NCBI GenBank assembly: GCA_036971475.1
Contig: JBAIZL010000063.1
Span: forward strand, 1,965,790 to 2,029,789
DNA: 64,000 nt
Reading direction: 5' to 3'
Source of the DNA: Prosapia bicincta
Taxonomy: Eukaryota > Arthropoda > Insecta > Hemiptera > Cercopidae
The translations under genes and the position numbers were made by a program. Below, piece after piece: positions 36,601-50,320 of the stretch. The notes under the pieces were generated by a model. It was not told where the DNA came from and made no database searches. It worked only from the letters and a program-made list of their open reading frames with translations. Position 1 is the first letter of the stretch. Each line of letters starts with the position of its first letter.

Positions 36601-37773
36601 TGTTACTTTTAAAGCTCATGGCAGTTACTTACTATGTTCATGATTGTTACTTAGTAAATACAGCACTATTACCAACTATGTACAGCATTGTTACTAATAA
36701 AGCCCATAGCAGTTACTATGTTCATGCTTGTTTCTTAGTAAGAACATGACGGTTACCTACTATGTACAGCATTGTTACTTATAAAGCTCATGGCAGTTAC
36801 TTACTATGTTCATGATTGTAACTTAGTAAGTACATGACGGATACCTACTACGTACAGCATTGTTGCTTATAAAGCTCATGTCAGTTACTTACTATGTTCA
36901 TGATTTTTACTTAGTGAGTACATGACTGTAAACTACTATGAACAGCATTGTTATTTATAAAGCCCATGGCAAGTATTATGTTCATGATTGTTTCTTAGTA
37001 TGTACATGACGGTTACCTACTATGTACAGCATTGTTACTTATAAAGCCCATGGCAGTTACTTACTATGTTCATGATTGTTACTTAGTAAGTACATGGCGG
37101 TTACCTACTATGTACAGCATTGTTACTTATAAAGCTCATGGCAGTTACTTACTATGTTCATGATTGTTACTCAGTGAGTACAGCACTATTACCAACTATG
37201 TACAGCATTGTTACTTATAAAGCCCATAGCAGTTACTATGTGCATGCTTGTTTCTTAGTAAGTACATGACGGTTACCTACTATGTACAGCATTGTTAATT
37301 ATAAAGCCCATGGCAGCTACTTACTATGCTCATGATTGTAACTTAGTAAGTACATGACGGTTACCCACTATTTACAGCATTGTTGCATATAAAGCTCATG
37401 GCAGTTACTTACTATGTTCATGATTTTTACTTAGTGAGTACATGACTGTAACCTACTATATACAGCATTGTTACTTATACAGCCCATGGCAGTTACTTAC
37501 TACGTTCATGATTGTTACTTAGTAAGTAGAGCACTATTACCTACTATGTACAGCATTGTTACTTATAAAGCCCATGGCAATTACTTTGTTCATGTTTGTT
37601 ACTTAGTAAGTACATGACGGTTACCTACTATGTACAGCATTGTTACTTACAAAGCACATGGCAGTTACTTACTATGTTCATGATTTTTACTTAGTGAGTA
37701 CATGACTGTTACCTACTATGTACAGCATTGTTACTTACTAAGCCCGTGGCAGTTACTTACTACGTTCATGATT
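30625..37773. repeat. ~7-kb unit, copy 1 (7149 bp)
   Basis: The left edge is set by matching GTTACTTAGTAAGT at 30625 and 37774 (offset 7149), followed in both by the rare GTACAGAATTG. After the 194-bp insert at 32.1-32.3 kb the offset to copy 2 is 6955. Confidence 0.75.
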
Positions 37774-38160
37774 GTTACTTAGTAAGTACATGACGGTTAC
37801 CTACTATGTACAGAATTGTTACTTACAAAGCACATGGCAGTTACTTACTATGTTCATGATTTTTACTTAGTGAGTACATGACTGTAACCTACAATGTACA
37901 GCATTGTTATTTATAAAGTCCATGGCAAGTACTATGTTCATGATTGTTACTTCGTAAGTACATGACTGTTACCTACTATGTACACATTGATACTTACTAA
38001 GCCCGTGGCAGTTACTTACTACGTTCATGATTGTTACTTAGTAAGTACAGGACTATTACCTACTATGTACAGCATTGTTACTTATAAAGCCCATGGCAAT
38101 TACTTTGTTCATGCTTGTTTCTTAGTAAGTACATGACGGTTACCTACTATGTACAGCATT
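31012..38160. repeat. HOR block 7 (7149 bp)
   Basis: This is the first full block of the ~7-kb family. It matches 38161-45115 in order, with one 194-bp length difference explained by the duplicated patch at 32123-32340. It contains the 96-codon open frame at 34165-34455 and two landmark 92-bp/CTACCTTC monomers near 35530 and 36585. There is no gene and no transposon. Confidence 0.8.
32123..32340. repeat. 218-bp duplicated patch
   Basis: This stretch repeats 31317-31534 at an offset of 806 bp, beginning at TTACTAAGTAAGTACAGG and ending where GTTACTAATAAAG resumes. In copy 2 of the ~7-kb unit the corresponding place (near 39275) has ordinary sequence, so the patch is a net 194-bp insertion private to block 7. 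The left junction lies in the short shared string ATTACTAAG/GTTACTAAG. Confidence 0.8.
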
Positions 38161-41100
38161 GTTACTTATACAGCCCATGGCAGTTACTTACTATGTTCAT
38201 GATTTTTACTTAGTAAGTACATGACGGTTACCTACTATGTACAGCATTGTTACTTATAAAGCCCATGTCAGGTACTTACTATGTTCATGATTGTTACTTA
38301 GTCAGTACATGACTGATATCTACTATGTACAGCGTTGTTACTTATACAGCCCATGGCAGTTACTTACTATGTTGATGATTGTTATTTAGTAAGTACAATA
38401 CTATTACCTACTATGTACAACATTGTTACTTATAAAGCCCAATGCAGTTACTTTGTTCATGTTTGTTACTAAGTAAGTACAGGACTGTTATCTACTGTGT
38501 ACAGCATTGTTACTTATAAAGCCCATGGCAGTTACTATTTTCATTATTGTTACTTAGTAAGTACAGGACTGTTACCTACTATATACAGCATTGTCACTTA
38601 TAGAGCCCATGGCAGTTACTTCCTATGTTTATGATTGTTACTTAGTAACTACATGACTGTTACCTACTATGTACAGCATTGTTACTTATAAAGCCCATAG
38701 CAGTTACTATGTTCATGTTTGTTTCTTAGTAAGTACATGGCGGTTACCTACTATGTACAGCATTGTTAAATATAAAGCCCATGGCAATTACTTACTATGT
38801 TCATGATTGTTACTTAGTAAGTACATGACGGTTACCCACTATGTACAGCATTGTTACTTACAAAGCCCATGGCAGTTACTTACTATGTTCATGATTTTTA
38901 CTTAGTGAGTACATGACTGTAACCTACTATGTATCGCAATGTTATTTATAAAGCCCATGGCAAGTACTATGTTCATGATTGTTACTTAGTAAGTACATGA
39001 CTGTTACCTACTTTGTACAGCATTGATACTTACTAAGCCCGTGGCAGTTACTTACTACGTTCATGATTGTTACTTAGTAAGTACAGGACTATAACCTACT
39101 ATGTACAGCATTGTTACTTATAGAGCCCATGGCAGTTACTTACTATGTTCATGATTATTACTTAGTAAGTACATGACTGTTACCTACCTTCTATGTACAG
39201 CATTGTTACTTTTAAAGATCATGGCAGTTACTTACTATGTTCATGATTGTTACTTAGTAAGTACAGCACTATTACCAACTATGTACAGCATTGTTACTAA
39301 TAAAGCCCATAGCAGTTACTATGTTCATGCTTGTTTCTTAGTAAGAACATGACGGTTACCTACTATGTACAGCATTGTTACTTATAAAGCTCATTGCAGT
39401 TACTTACTATGTTCATGATTGTAACTTAGTAAGTACATGACGGTTACCTACTATGTACAGCATTGTTGCTTATAAAGCTCATGTCAGTTACTTACTATGT
39501 TCATGATTTTTACTTAGTGAGTACATGACTGTAAACTACTATGTACAGCATTGTTATTTATAAAGCCCATGGCAAGTATTATGTTCATGATTGTTTCTTA
39601 GTATGTACATGACGGTTACCTACTATGTACAGCATTGTTACTTATAAATCCCATGGCAGTTACTTACTATGTTCATGATTGTTACTTAGTAAGTACATGA
39701 CGGTTACCTACTATGTACAGCATTGTTACTTACAAATCCCATGGCAGTTACTTACTATGTTCATGATTTTTACTTAGTGAGTACATGACTGTAACCTACT
39801 ATGTACAGCATTGTTATTTATAAAGCCCATGGCAAGTACCATGTTCATGATTGTTACTTAGTAAGTACATGACTGTTACCTACTATGTACAGCATTGATA
39901 CTTACTAAGCCCGTGGCAGTTACTTACTACGTTCATGATTGTTACTTAGTAAGTACAGGACTATTACCTACTATGTACATCATTGTTACTTATAAAGCCC
40001 ATGGCAGTTACTTACTATGTTCATGATTGTTACTTAGTAAGTACATGTCTGTTACCTACTATGTACAGCATTGTTACTTATAAAGCTCATGGCAGTTACT
40101 TACTATGTTCATGATTGTTACTCAGTAAGTACAGCCCTATTACCAACTATGTACAGCATTGTTACTTATAAAGCCCATAGCAGTTACTATGTGCATGCTT
40201 GTTTCTTAGTAAGTACATGACGGTTACCTACTATGTACAGCATTGTTAATTATAAAGCCCATGGCAGCTACTTACTATGCTCATGATTGTAACTTAGTAA
40301 GTACATGACGGTTACCCACTATTTACAGCATTGTTGCATATAAAGCTCATGGCAGTTACTTACTATGTTCATGATTTTTACTTAGTGAGTACATGACTGT
40401 AACCTACTATATACAGCATTGTTACTTATACAGCCCATGGCAGTTGCTTACTATGTTCATGATTGTTACTTAGTAAGTAGAGCACTATTACCTACTATGT
40501 ACAGCATTGTTACTTATAAAGCCCATGGCAATTACTTTGTTCATGTTTGTTACTTAGTAAGTACATGACGGTTACCTACTATGTACAGCATTGTTACTTA
40601 CAAAGCACATGGCAGTTACTTACTATGTTCATGATTTTTACTTAGTGAGTACATGACTGTAACCTACAATGTACAGCATTGTTATTTATAAAGTCCATGG
40701 CAAGTACTATGTTCATGATTGTTACTTCGTAAGTACATGACTGTTACCTACTATGTACAGCAGTGTTACTTACTAAGCCCGTGGCAGTTACTTACTACGT
40801 TCATGATTGTTACTTAGTACGTACAGCACTATTACCTACTATGTACAGCATTGTTACTTATAAAGCCCATAGCAGTTACTATGTTCATGCTTGTTTCTTA
40901 GTAAGTACATGACGGTTACCTACTATGTACAGCATTGTTACTTATACAGCCCATGGCAGTTACTTACTATGTTCATGATTGTTACTTAGTAGGTACATGA
41001 CGATTACCTACTATGTACAGCATTGTTACTTATAAAGGCCATGGCAGGTACTTACTATGTTCATGATTGTTACTTAGTGAGTACATGACTGATACCTACT

Positions 41101-44100
41101 ATGTACAGCGTTCTTACTTATGCAGCCCATGGCAGTTACTTACTATGTTCATGATTGTTACTTAGTACGTACAATACTATTACCTACTATGTACAGCATT
41201 GTTACTTATAAAGCCCATGGTAGTTACTTTGTTCATGTTTGTTACTTAATAAGTACAGGACTGTTACCTACTATGTACAGCATTGTTACCTATAAAGCCC
41301 ATGCCAGTTACTATTTTCATTATTGTTACTTAGTAAGTACAGGACTGCTACCTACTATGTACAGCATTGTTACTTATAGAGCCCATGGCAGTTACTTCCT
41401 ATGTTCATGATTGTTCCTTAGTAAGTACAGCACTATTACCAACTATGTACAGCATTGTTACTTATAAAGCCCATGGCAGTTACTTACTATGTTCATGATT
41501 GTAACTTAGTAAGTACATGACGGTTACCTACTATGTACAGCATTGTTACTTATAAAGCCTATGGCAGTTACTTACTATGTTCATGATTTTTACTTAGTGA
41601 GTACATGACTGTAACCTACTATGTACAGCATTGTTATTTATAAAGCCCAAGGCAAGTACTATGTTCATGATTGTTACTTAGTAAGTACATGACTATTACC
41701 TACTATGTACAGCATTGTTACTTACTAAGCCCTTGGCAGTTACTTACTACGTTCATGATTGTTACTTAGTAAGTACAGGACTATTACCTACTATGTACAG
41801 CATTGTTACTTATAGAGCCCATGGCAGTTACTTACTATGTTCATGATTGTTACTTAGTAAGTACACGACTGTTACCTACTATGTACAGCATTGTTACTTA
41901 TAAAGCTCATGGCAGTTACTTACTATGTTCATGATTGTTACTTAATATGAACAGCACTATTACCTACTACGTACATCATTGTTACTTATAAAGCCCATAG
42001 CAGTTACTATGTTCATGCTTGTTTCTTAGTAAGTACATGACGGTTACCTACTATGTACAGCATTGTTACTTATACAGCCCATGGCAGTTACTTACTATGT
42101 TCATGTTTGTTTCTTAGTAAGTACATGGCGGTTACCTACTATGTACAGCATTGTTAAATATAAAGCCCATGGCAATTACTTACTATGTTCATGATTGTTA
42201 CTTAGTAAGTAAATGTCGGTTACCTACTATGTACAGCATTGTTACTTACAAAGCCCATGGCAGTTACTTACTATGTTCATGATTTTTACTTAGTGAGTAC
42301 ATGACTGTAACCTACTATGTATCGCATTGTTATTTATAAAGCCCATGGCAAGTACTATGTTCATGATTGTTACTTAGTAAGTACAGGACTATAACCTACT
42401 ATGTACAGCATTGTTACTTATAGAGCCCATGGCAGTTACTTACTATGTTCATGATTGTTACTTAGTAAGTACATGACTGTTACCTACCTACTATGTACAG
42501 CATTGTTACTTTTAAAGCTCATGGCAGTTACTTACTATGTTCATGATTGTTACTTAGTAAGTACAGCACTATTACCAACTATGTACAGCATTGTTATTTA
42601 TAAAGCTCATGGCAGTTACTTACTATGTTCATGATTGTAACTTAGTAAGTACATGACGGTTACCTACTATGTACAGCATTGTTGCTTATAAAGCTCATGT
42701 CAGTTACTTACTATGTTCATGATTTTTACTTAGTGAGTACATGACTGTAACCTACTATGTACAGCATTGTTATTTATAAAGCCCATGGCAAGTACTATGT
42801 TCATGATTGTTACTTAGTAAGTACATGACTGTTACCTACTATGTACAGCATTGTTACTTATAAAGCCCATGGCAGTTACTTACTATGTTCATGATTGTTA
42901 CTTAGTAAGTACATGACGGTTACCTACTATGTACAGCATTGTTACTTACAAATCCCATGGCAGTTACTTACTATGTTCATGATTTTTACTTAGTGAGTAC
43001 ATGACTGTAACCTACTATGTACAGCATTGATACTTACTAAGCCCGTGGCAGTTACTTACTACGTTCATGATTGTTACTTAGTAAGTACAGGACTATTACC
43101 TACTATGTACTTCATTGTTACTTATAGAGCCCAGGGCAGTTACTTACTATGTTCATGATTGTTACTTAGTAAGTACATGACTGTTACCTACTATGTACAG
43201 CATTGTTACTTACAAAGCCCATGGCAGTTACTTACTATGTTCATGATTTTTACTTAGTGAGTACATGACTGTAAAATACTATGTATCGCATTGTTATTTA
43301 TAAAGCCCATGGCAAGTACTATGTTCATGATTGTTACTTAGTAAGTACATGACTGTTACCTACTTTGTACAGCATTGATACTTACTAAGCCCGTGGCAGT
43401 TACTTACTACGTTCATGATTGTTACTTAGTAAGTACAGGACTATAACCTACTATGTACAGCATTGTTACTTATAGAGTCCATGGCAGTTACTTACTATGT
43501 TCATGATTGTTACTTAGTAAGTACATGACTGTTACCTACCTTCTATGTACAGCATTGTTACTTTTAAAGCTCATGGCAGTTACTTACTATGTTCATGATT
43601 GTTACTTAGTAAATACAGCACTATTACCAACTATGTACAGCATTGTTACTAATAAAGCCCATAGCAGTTACTATGTTCATGCTTGTTTCTTAGTAAGAAC
43701 ATGACGGTTACCTACTATGTACAGCATTGTTACTTATAAAGCTCATGGCAGTTACTTACTATGTTCATGATTGTAACTTAGTAAGTACATGACGGATACC
43801 TACTACGTACAGCATTGTTGCTTATAAAGCTCATGTCAGTTACTTACTATGTTCATGATTTTTACTTAGTGAGTACATGACTGTAAACTACTATGAACAG
43901 CATTGTTATTTATAAAGCCCATGGCAAGTATTATGTTCATGATTGTTTCTTAGTATGTACATGACGGTTACCTACTATGTACAGCATTGTTACTTATAAA
44001 GCCCATGGCAGTTACTTACTATGTTCATGATTGTTACTTAGTAAGTACATGGCGGTTACCTACTATGTACAGCATTGTTACTTATAAAGCTCATGGCAGT

Positions 44101-44728
44101 TACTTACTATGTTCATGATTGTTACTCAGTGAGTACAGCACTATTACCAACTATGTACAGCATTGTTACTTATAAAGCCCATAGCAGTTACTATGTGCAT
44201 GCTTGTTTCTTAGTAAGTACATGACGGTTACCTACTATGTACAGCATTGTTAATTATAAAGCCCATGGCAGCTACTTACTATGCTCATGATTGTAACTTA
44301 GTAAGTACATGACGGTTACCCACTATTTACAGCATTGTTGCATATAAAGCTCATGGCAGTTACTTACTATGTTCATGATTTTTACTTAGTGAGTACATGA
44401 CTGTAACCTACTATATACAGCATTGTTACTTATACAGCCCATGGCAGTTACTTACTACGTTCATGATTGTTACTTAGTAAGTAGAGCACTATTACCTACT
44501 ATGTACAGCATTGTTACTTATAAAGCCCATGGCAATTACTTTGTTCATGTTTGTTACTTAGTAAGTACATGACGGTTACCTACTATGTACAGCATTGTTA
44601 CTTACAAAGCACATGGCAGTTACTTACTATGTTCATGATTTTTACTTAGTGAGTACATGACTGTTACCTACTATGTACAGCATTGTTACTTACTAAGCCC
44701 GTGGCAGTTACTTACTACGTTCATGATT
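37774..44728. repeat. ~7-kb unit, copy 2 (6955 bp)
   Basis: Start and end are the same position of the unit (37774 and 44729 both begin GTTACTTAGTAAGTACATG, preceded by ACTACGTTCATGATT). Copy 3 begins at 44729 and follows closely to 46321. Confidence 0.8.
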
Positions 44729-45115
44729 GTTACTTAGTAAGTACATGACGGTTACCTACTATGTACAGAATTGTTACTTACAAAGCACATGGCAGTTACT
44801 TACTATGTTCATGATTTTTACTTAGTGAGTACATGACTGTAACCTACAATGTACAGCATTGTTATTTATAAAGTCCATGGCAAGTACTATGTTCATGATT
44901 GTTACTTCGTAAGTACATGACTGTTACCTACTATGTACACATTGATACTTACTAAGCCCGTGGCAGTTACTTACTACGTTCATGATTGTTACTTAGTAAG
45001 TACAGGACTATTACCTACTATGTACAGCATTGTTACTTATAAAGCCCATGGCAATTACTTTGTTCATGCTTGTTTCTTAGTAAGTACATGACGGTTACCT
45101 ACTATGTACAGCATT
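38161..45115. repeat. HOR block 8 (6955 bp)
   Basis: This is the second copy of the ~7-kb unit. It shares unusual variants with block 7 at a constant 6955-bp offset: AATATGAACAGC near 34990 and 41945, AGTAAATGTCGG near 35253 and 42208, and TACTTCATTG near 36150 and 43110. The match by eye is almost complete. Private changes include GATTATTACTTAG near 39155, which block 9 shares. Confidence 0.8.
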
Positions 45116-46321
45116 GTTACTTATACAGCCCATGGCAGTTACTTACTATGTTCATGATTTTTACTTAGTAAGTACATGACGGTTACCTACTATGTACAGC
45201 ATTGTTACTTATAAAGCCCATGTCAGGTACTTACTATGTTCATGATTGTTACTTAGTCAGTACATGACTGATATCTACTATGTACAGCGTTGTTACTTAT
45301 ACAGCCCATGGCAGTTACTTACTATGTTGATAATTGTTATTTAGTAAGTACAATACTATTACCTACTATGTACAACATTGTTACTTATAAAGCCCAATGC
45401 AGTTACTTTGTTCATGTTTGTTACTAAGTAAGTACAGGACTGTTATCTACTGTGTACAGCATTGTTACTTATAAAGCCCATGGCAGTTACTATTTTCATT
45501 ATTGTTACTTAGTAAGTACAGGACTGTTACCTACTATATACAGCATTGTCACTTATAGAGCCCATGGCAGTTACTTCCTATGTTTATGATTGTTACTTAG
45601 TAACTACATGACTGTTACCTACTATGTACAGCATTGTTACTTATAAAGCCCATAGCAGTTACTATGTTCATGTTTGTTTCTTAGTAAGTACATGGCGGTT
45701 ACCTACTATGTACAGCATTGTTAAATATAAAGCCCATGGCAATTACTTACTATGTTCATGATTGTTACTTAGTAAGTACATGACGGTTACCCACTATGTA
45801 CAGCATTGTTACTTACAAAGCCCATGGCAGTTACTTACTATGTTCATGATTTTTACTTAGTGAGTACATGACTGTAACCTACTATGTATCGCAATGTTAT
45901 TTATAAAGCCCATGGCAAGTACTATGTTCATGATTGTTACTTAGTAAGTACATGACTGTTACCTACTTTGTACAGCATTGATACTTACTAAGCCCGTGGC
46001 AGTTACTTACTACGTTCATGATTGTTACTTAGTAAGTACAGGACTATAACCTACTATGTACAGCATTGTTACTTATAGAGCCCATGGCAGTTACTTACTA
46101 TGTTCATGATTATTACTTAGTAAGTACATGACTGTTACCTACCTTCTATGTACAGCATTGTTACTTTTAAAGATCATGGCAGTTACTTACTATGTTCATG
46201 ATTGTTACTTAGTAAGTACAGCACTATTACCAACTATGTACAGCATTGTTACTAATAAAGCCCATAGCAGTTACTATGTTCATGCTTGTTTCTTAGTAAG
46301 AACATGACGGTTACCTACTAT
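44729..46321. repeat. ~7-kb unit, copy 3, collinear first part
   Basis: Collinear with 37774-39366 at offset 6955, including GTTGATAATTG (copy 2 has GTTGATGATTG) and GATTATTACTTAG. At 46322 the two monomers of copy 2 at about 39367-39542 are missing and the offset falls to about 6779. Confidence 0.75.
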
Positions 46322-48240
46322 GTACAGCATTGTTATTTATAAAGCCCATGGCAAGTATTATGTTCATGATTGTTTCTTAGTATGTACATGACGGTTACCT
46401 ACTATGTACAGCATTGTTACTTATAAAGCCCATGGCAGTTACTTACTATGTTCATGATTGTTACTTAGTAAGTACATGACGGTTACCTACTATGTACAGC
46501 ATTGTTACTTACAAATCCCATGGCAGTTACTTACTATGTTCATGATTTTTACTTAGTGAGTACATGACTGTAACCTACTATGTACAGCATTGTTATTTAT
46601 AAAGCCCATGGCAAGTACTATGTTCATGATTGTTACTTAGTAAGTACATGACTGTTACCTACTATGTACAGCATTGATACTTACTAAGCCCGTGGCAGTT
46701 ACTTACTACGTTCATGATTGTTACTTAGTAAGTACAGGACTATTACCTACTATGTACATCATTGTTACTTATAGAGCCCAGGGCAGTTACTTACTATGTT
46801 CATGATTGTTACTTAGTAAGTACATGTCTGTTACCTACTATGTACAGCATTGTTACTTATAAAGCTCATGGCAGTTACTTACTATGTTCATGATTGTTAC
46901 TCAGTAAGTACAGCCCTATTAAAAACTATGTACAGCATTGTTACTTATAAAGCCCATAGCAGTTACTATGTGCATGCTTGTTTCTTAGTAAGTACATGAC
47001 GGTTACCTACTATGTACAGCATTGTTAATTATAAAGCCCATGGCAGATACTTACTATGCTCATGATTGTAACTTAGTAAGTACATGACGGTTACCCACTA
47101 TTTACAGCATTGTTGCATATAAAGCTCATGGCAGTTACTTACTATGTTCATGATTTTTACTTAGTGAGTACATGACTGTAACCTACTATATACAGCATTG
47201 TTACTTATACAGCCCATGGCAGTTGCTTACTATGTTCATGATTGTTACTTAGTAAGTAGAGCACTATTACCTACTATGTACAGCATTGTTACTTATAAAG
47301 CCCATGGCAATTACTTTGTTCATGTTTGTTACTTAGTAAGTACATGACGGTTACCTACTATGTACAGCATTGTTACTTACAAAGCACATGGCAGTTACTT
47401 ACTATGTTCATGATTTTTACTTAGTGAGTACATGACTGTAACCTACAATGTACAGCATTGTTATTTATAAAGTCCATAGCAAGTACTATGTTCATGATTG
47501 TTACTTCGTAAGTACATGACTGTTACCTACTATGTACAGCAGTGTTACTTACTAAGCCCGTGGCAGTTACTTACTACGTTCATGATTGTTACTTAGTACG
47601 TACAGCACTATTACCTACTATGTACAGCATTGTTACTTATAAAGCCCATAGCAGTTACTATGTTCATGCTTGTTTCTTAGTAAGTACATGACGGTTACCT
47701 ACTATGTACAGCATTGTTACTTATACAGCCCATGGCAGTTACTTACTATGTTCATGATTGTTACTTAGTAGGTACATGACGATTACCTACTATGTACAGC
47801 ATTGTTACTTATAAAGCCCATGGCAGGTACTTACTATGTTCATGATTGTTACTTAGTGAGTACATGACTGATACCTACTATGTACAGCGTTCTTACTTAT
47901 GCAGCCCATGGCAGTTACTTACTATGTTCATGATTGTTACTTAGTACGTACAATACTATTACCTACTATGTACAGCATTGTTACTTATAAAGCCCATGGT
48001 AGTTACTTTGTTCATGTTTGTTACTTAGTAAGTACAGGACTGTTACCTACTATGTACAGCATTGTTACCTATAAAGCCCATGCCAGTTACTATTTTCATT
48101 ATTGTTACTTAGTAAGTACAGGACTGCTACCTACTATGTACAGCATTGTTACTTATAGAGCCCATGGCAGTTACTTCCTATGTTCATGATTGTTACTTAG
48201 TAAGTACAGCACTATTACCAACTATGTACAGCATTGTTAC
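46322..48240. repeat. 2080-bp nested duplication, copy 1
   Basis: Matches 48402-50320 at a constant offset of 2080 (46341/48421, 47899/49979). Shared rare variants are GCAGATACTTAC (47042 and 49122) and AAGTCCATAGCAAG (near 47472 and 49552). Private differences include AAAAACTATG near 46920 and CTTTGTAAG near 49152. Confidence 0.8.
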
Positions 48241-50320
48241 CTATAAAGCTCATGGCAGTTACTTACTATGTTCATGATTGTAACTTAGTAAGTACATGAC
48301 GGTTACCTACTATGTACAGCATTGTTGCTTATAAAGCTCATGTCAGTTACTTACTATGTTCATGATTTTTACTTAGTGAGTACATGACTGTAAACTACTA
48401 TGTACAGCATTGTTATTTATAAAGCCCATGGCAAGTATTATGTTCATGATTGTTTCTTAGTATGTACATGACGGTTACCTACTATGTACAGCATTGTTAC
48501 TTATAAAGCCCATGGCAGTTACTTACTATGTTCATGATTGTTACTTAGTAAGTACATGACGGTTACCTACTATGTACAGCATTGTTACTTACAAATCCCA
48601 TGGCAGTTACTTACTATGTTCATGATTTTTACTTAGTGAGTACATGACTGTAACCTACTATGTACAGCATTGTTATTTATAAAGCCCATGGCAAGTACTA
48701 TGTTCATGATTGTTACTTAGTAAGTACATGACTGTTACCTACTATGTACAGCATTGATACTTACTAAGCCCGTGGCAGTTACTTACTACGTTCATGATTG
48801 TTACTTAGTAAGTACAGGACTATTACCTACTATGTACATCATTGTTACTTATAGAGCCCAGGGCAGTTACTTACTATGTTCATGATTGTTACTTAGTAAG
48901 TACATGTCTGTTACCTACTATGTACAGCATTGTTACTTATAAAGCTCATGGCAGTTACTTACTATGTTCATGATTGTTACTCAGTAAGTACAGCCCTATT
49001 ACCAACTATGTACAGCATTGTTACTTATAAAGCCCATAGCAGTTACTATGTGCATGCTTGTTTCTTAGTAAGTACATGACGGTTACCTACTATGTACAGC
49101 ATTGTTAATTATAAAGCCCATGGCAGATACTTACTATGCTCATGATTGTAACTTTGTAAGTACATGACGGTTACCCACTATTTACAGCATTGTTGCATAT
49201 AAAGCTCATGGCAGTTACTTACTATGTTCATGATTTTTACTTAGTGAGTACATGACTGTAACCTACTATATACAGCATTGTTACTTATACAGCCCATGGC
49301 AGTTGCTTACTATGTTCATGATTGTTACTTAGTAAGAAGAGCACTATTACCTACTATGTACAGCATTGTTACTTATAAAGCCCATGGCAATTACTTTGTT
49401 CATGTTTGTTACTTAGTAAGTACATGACGGTTACCAACTATGTACAGCATTGTTACTTACAAAGCACATGGCAGTTACTTACTATGTTCATGATTTTTAC
49501 TTAGTGAGTACATGACTGTAACCTACAATGTACAGCATTGTTATTTATAAAGTCCATAGCAAGTACTATGTTCATGATTGTTACTTCGTAAGTACATGAC
49601 TGTTACCTACTATGTACAGCAGTGTTACTTACTAAGCCCGTGGCAGTTACTTACTACGTTCATGATTGTTACTTAGTACGTACAGCACTATTACCTACTA
49701 TGTACAGCATTGTTACTTATAAAGCCCATAGCAGTTACTATGTTCATGCTTGTTTCTTAGTAAGTACATGACGGTTACCTACTATGTACAGCATTGTTAC
49801 TTATACAGCCCATGGCAGTTACTTACTATGTTCATGATTGTTACTTAGTAGGTACATGACGATTACCTACTATGTACAGCATTGTTACTTATAAAGCCCA
49901 TGGCAGGTACTTACTATGTTCATGATTGTTACTTAGTGAGTACATGACTGATACCTACTATGTACAGCGTTCTTACTTATGCAGCCCATGGCAGTTACTT
50001 ACTATGTTCATGATTGTTACTTAGTACGTACAATACTATTACCTACTATGTACAGCATTGTTACTTATAAAGCCCATGGTAGTTACTTTGTTCATGTTTG
50101 TTACTTAGTAAGTACAGGACTGTTACCTACTATGTACAGCATTGTTACCTATAAAGCCCATGCCAGTTACTATTTTCATTATTGTTACTTAGTAAGTACA
50201 GGACTGCTACCTACTATGTACAGCATTGTTACTTATAGAGCCCATGGCAGTTACTTCCTATGTTCATGATTGTTACTTAGTAAGTACAGCACTATTACCA
50301 ACTATGTACAGCATTGTTAC
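48241..50320. repeat. 2080-bp nested duplication, copy 2
   Basis: This copy starts with the two GCTCATGG/GCTCATGTC monomers that are missing from the beginning of copy 1. The exchange therefore took place between different registers of the unit, or copy 1 lost them afterwards. Downstream, 50320 onward resumes the order of 41460 onward. Confidence 0.75.
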
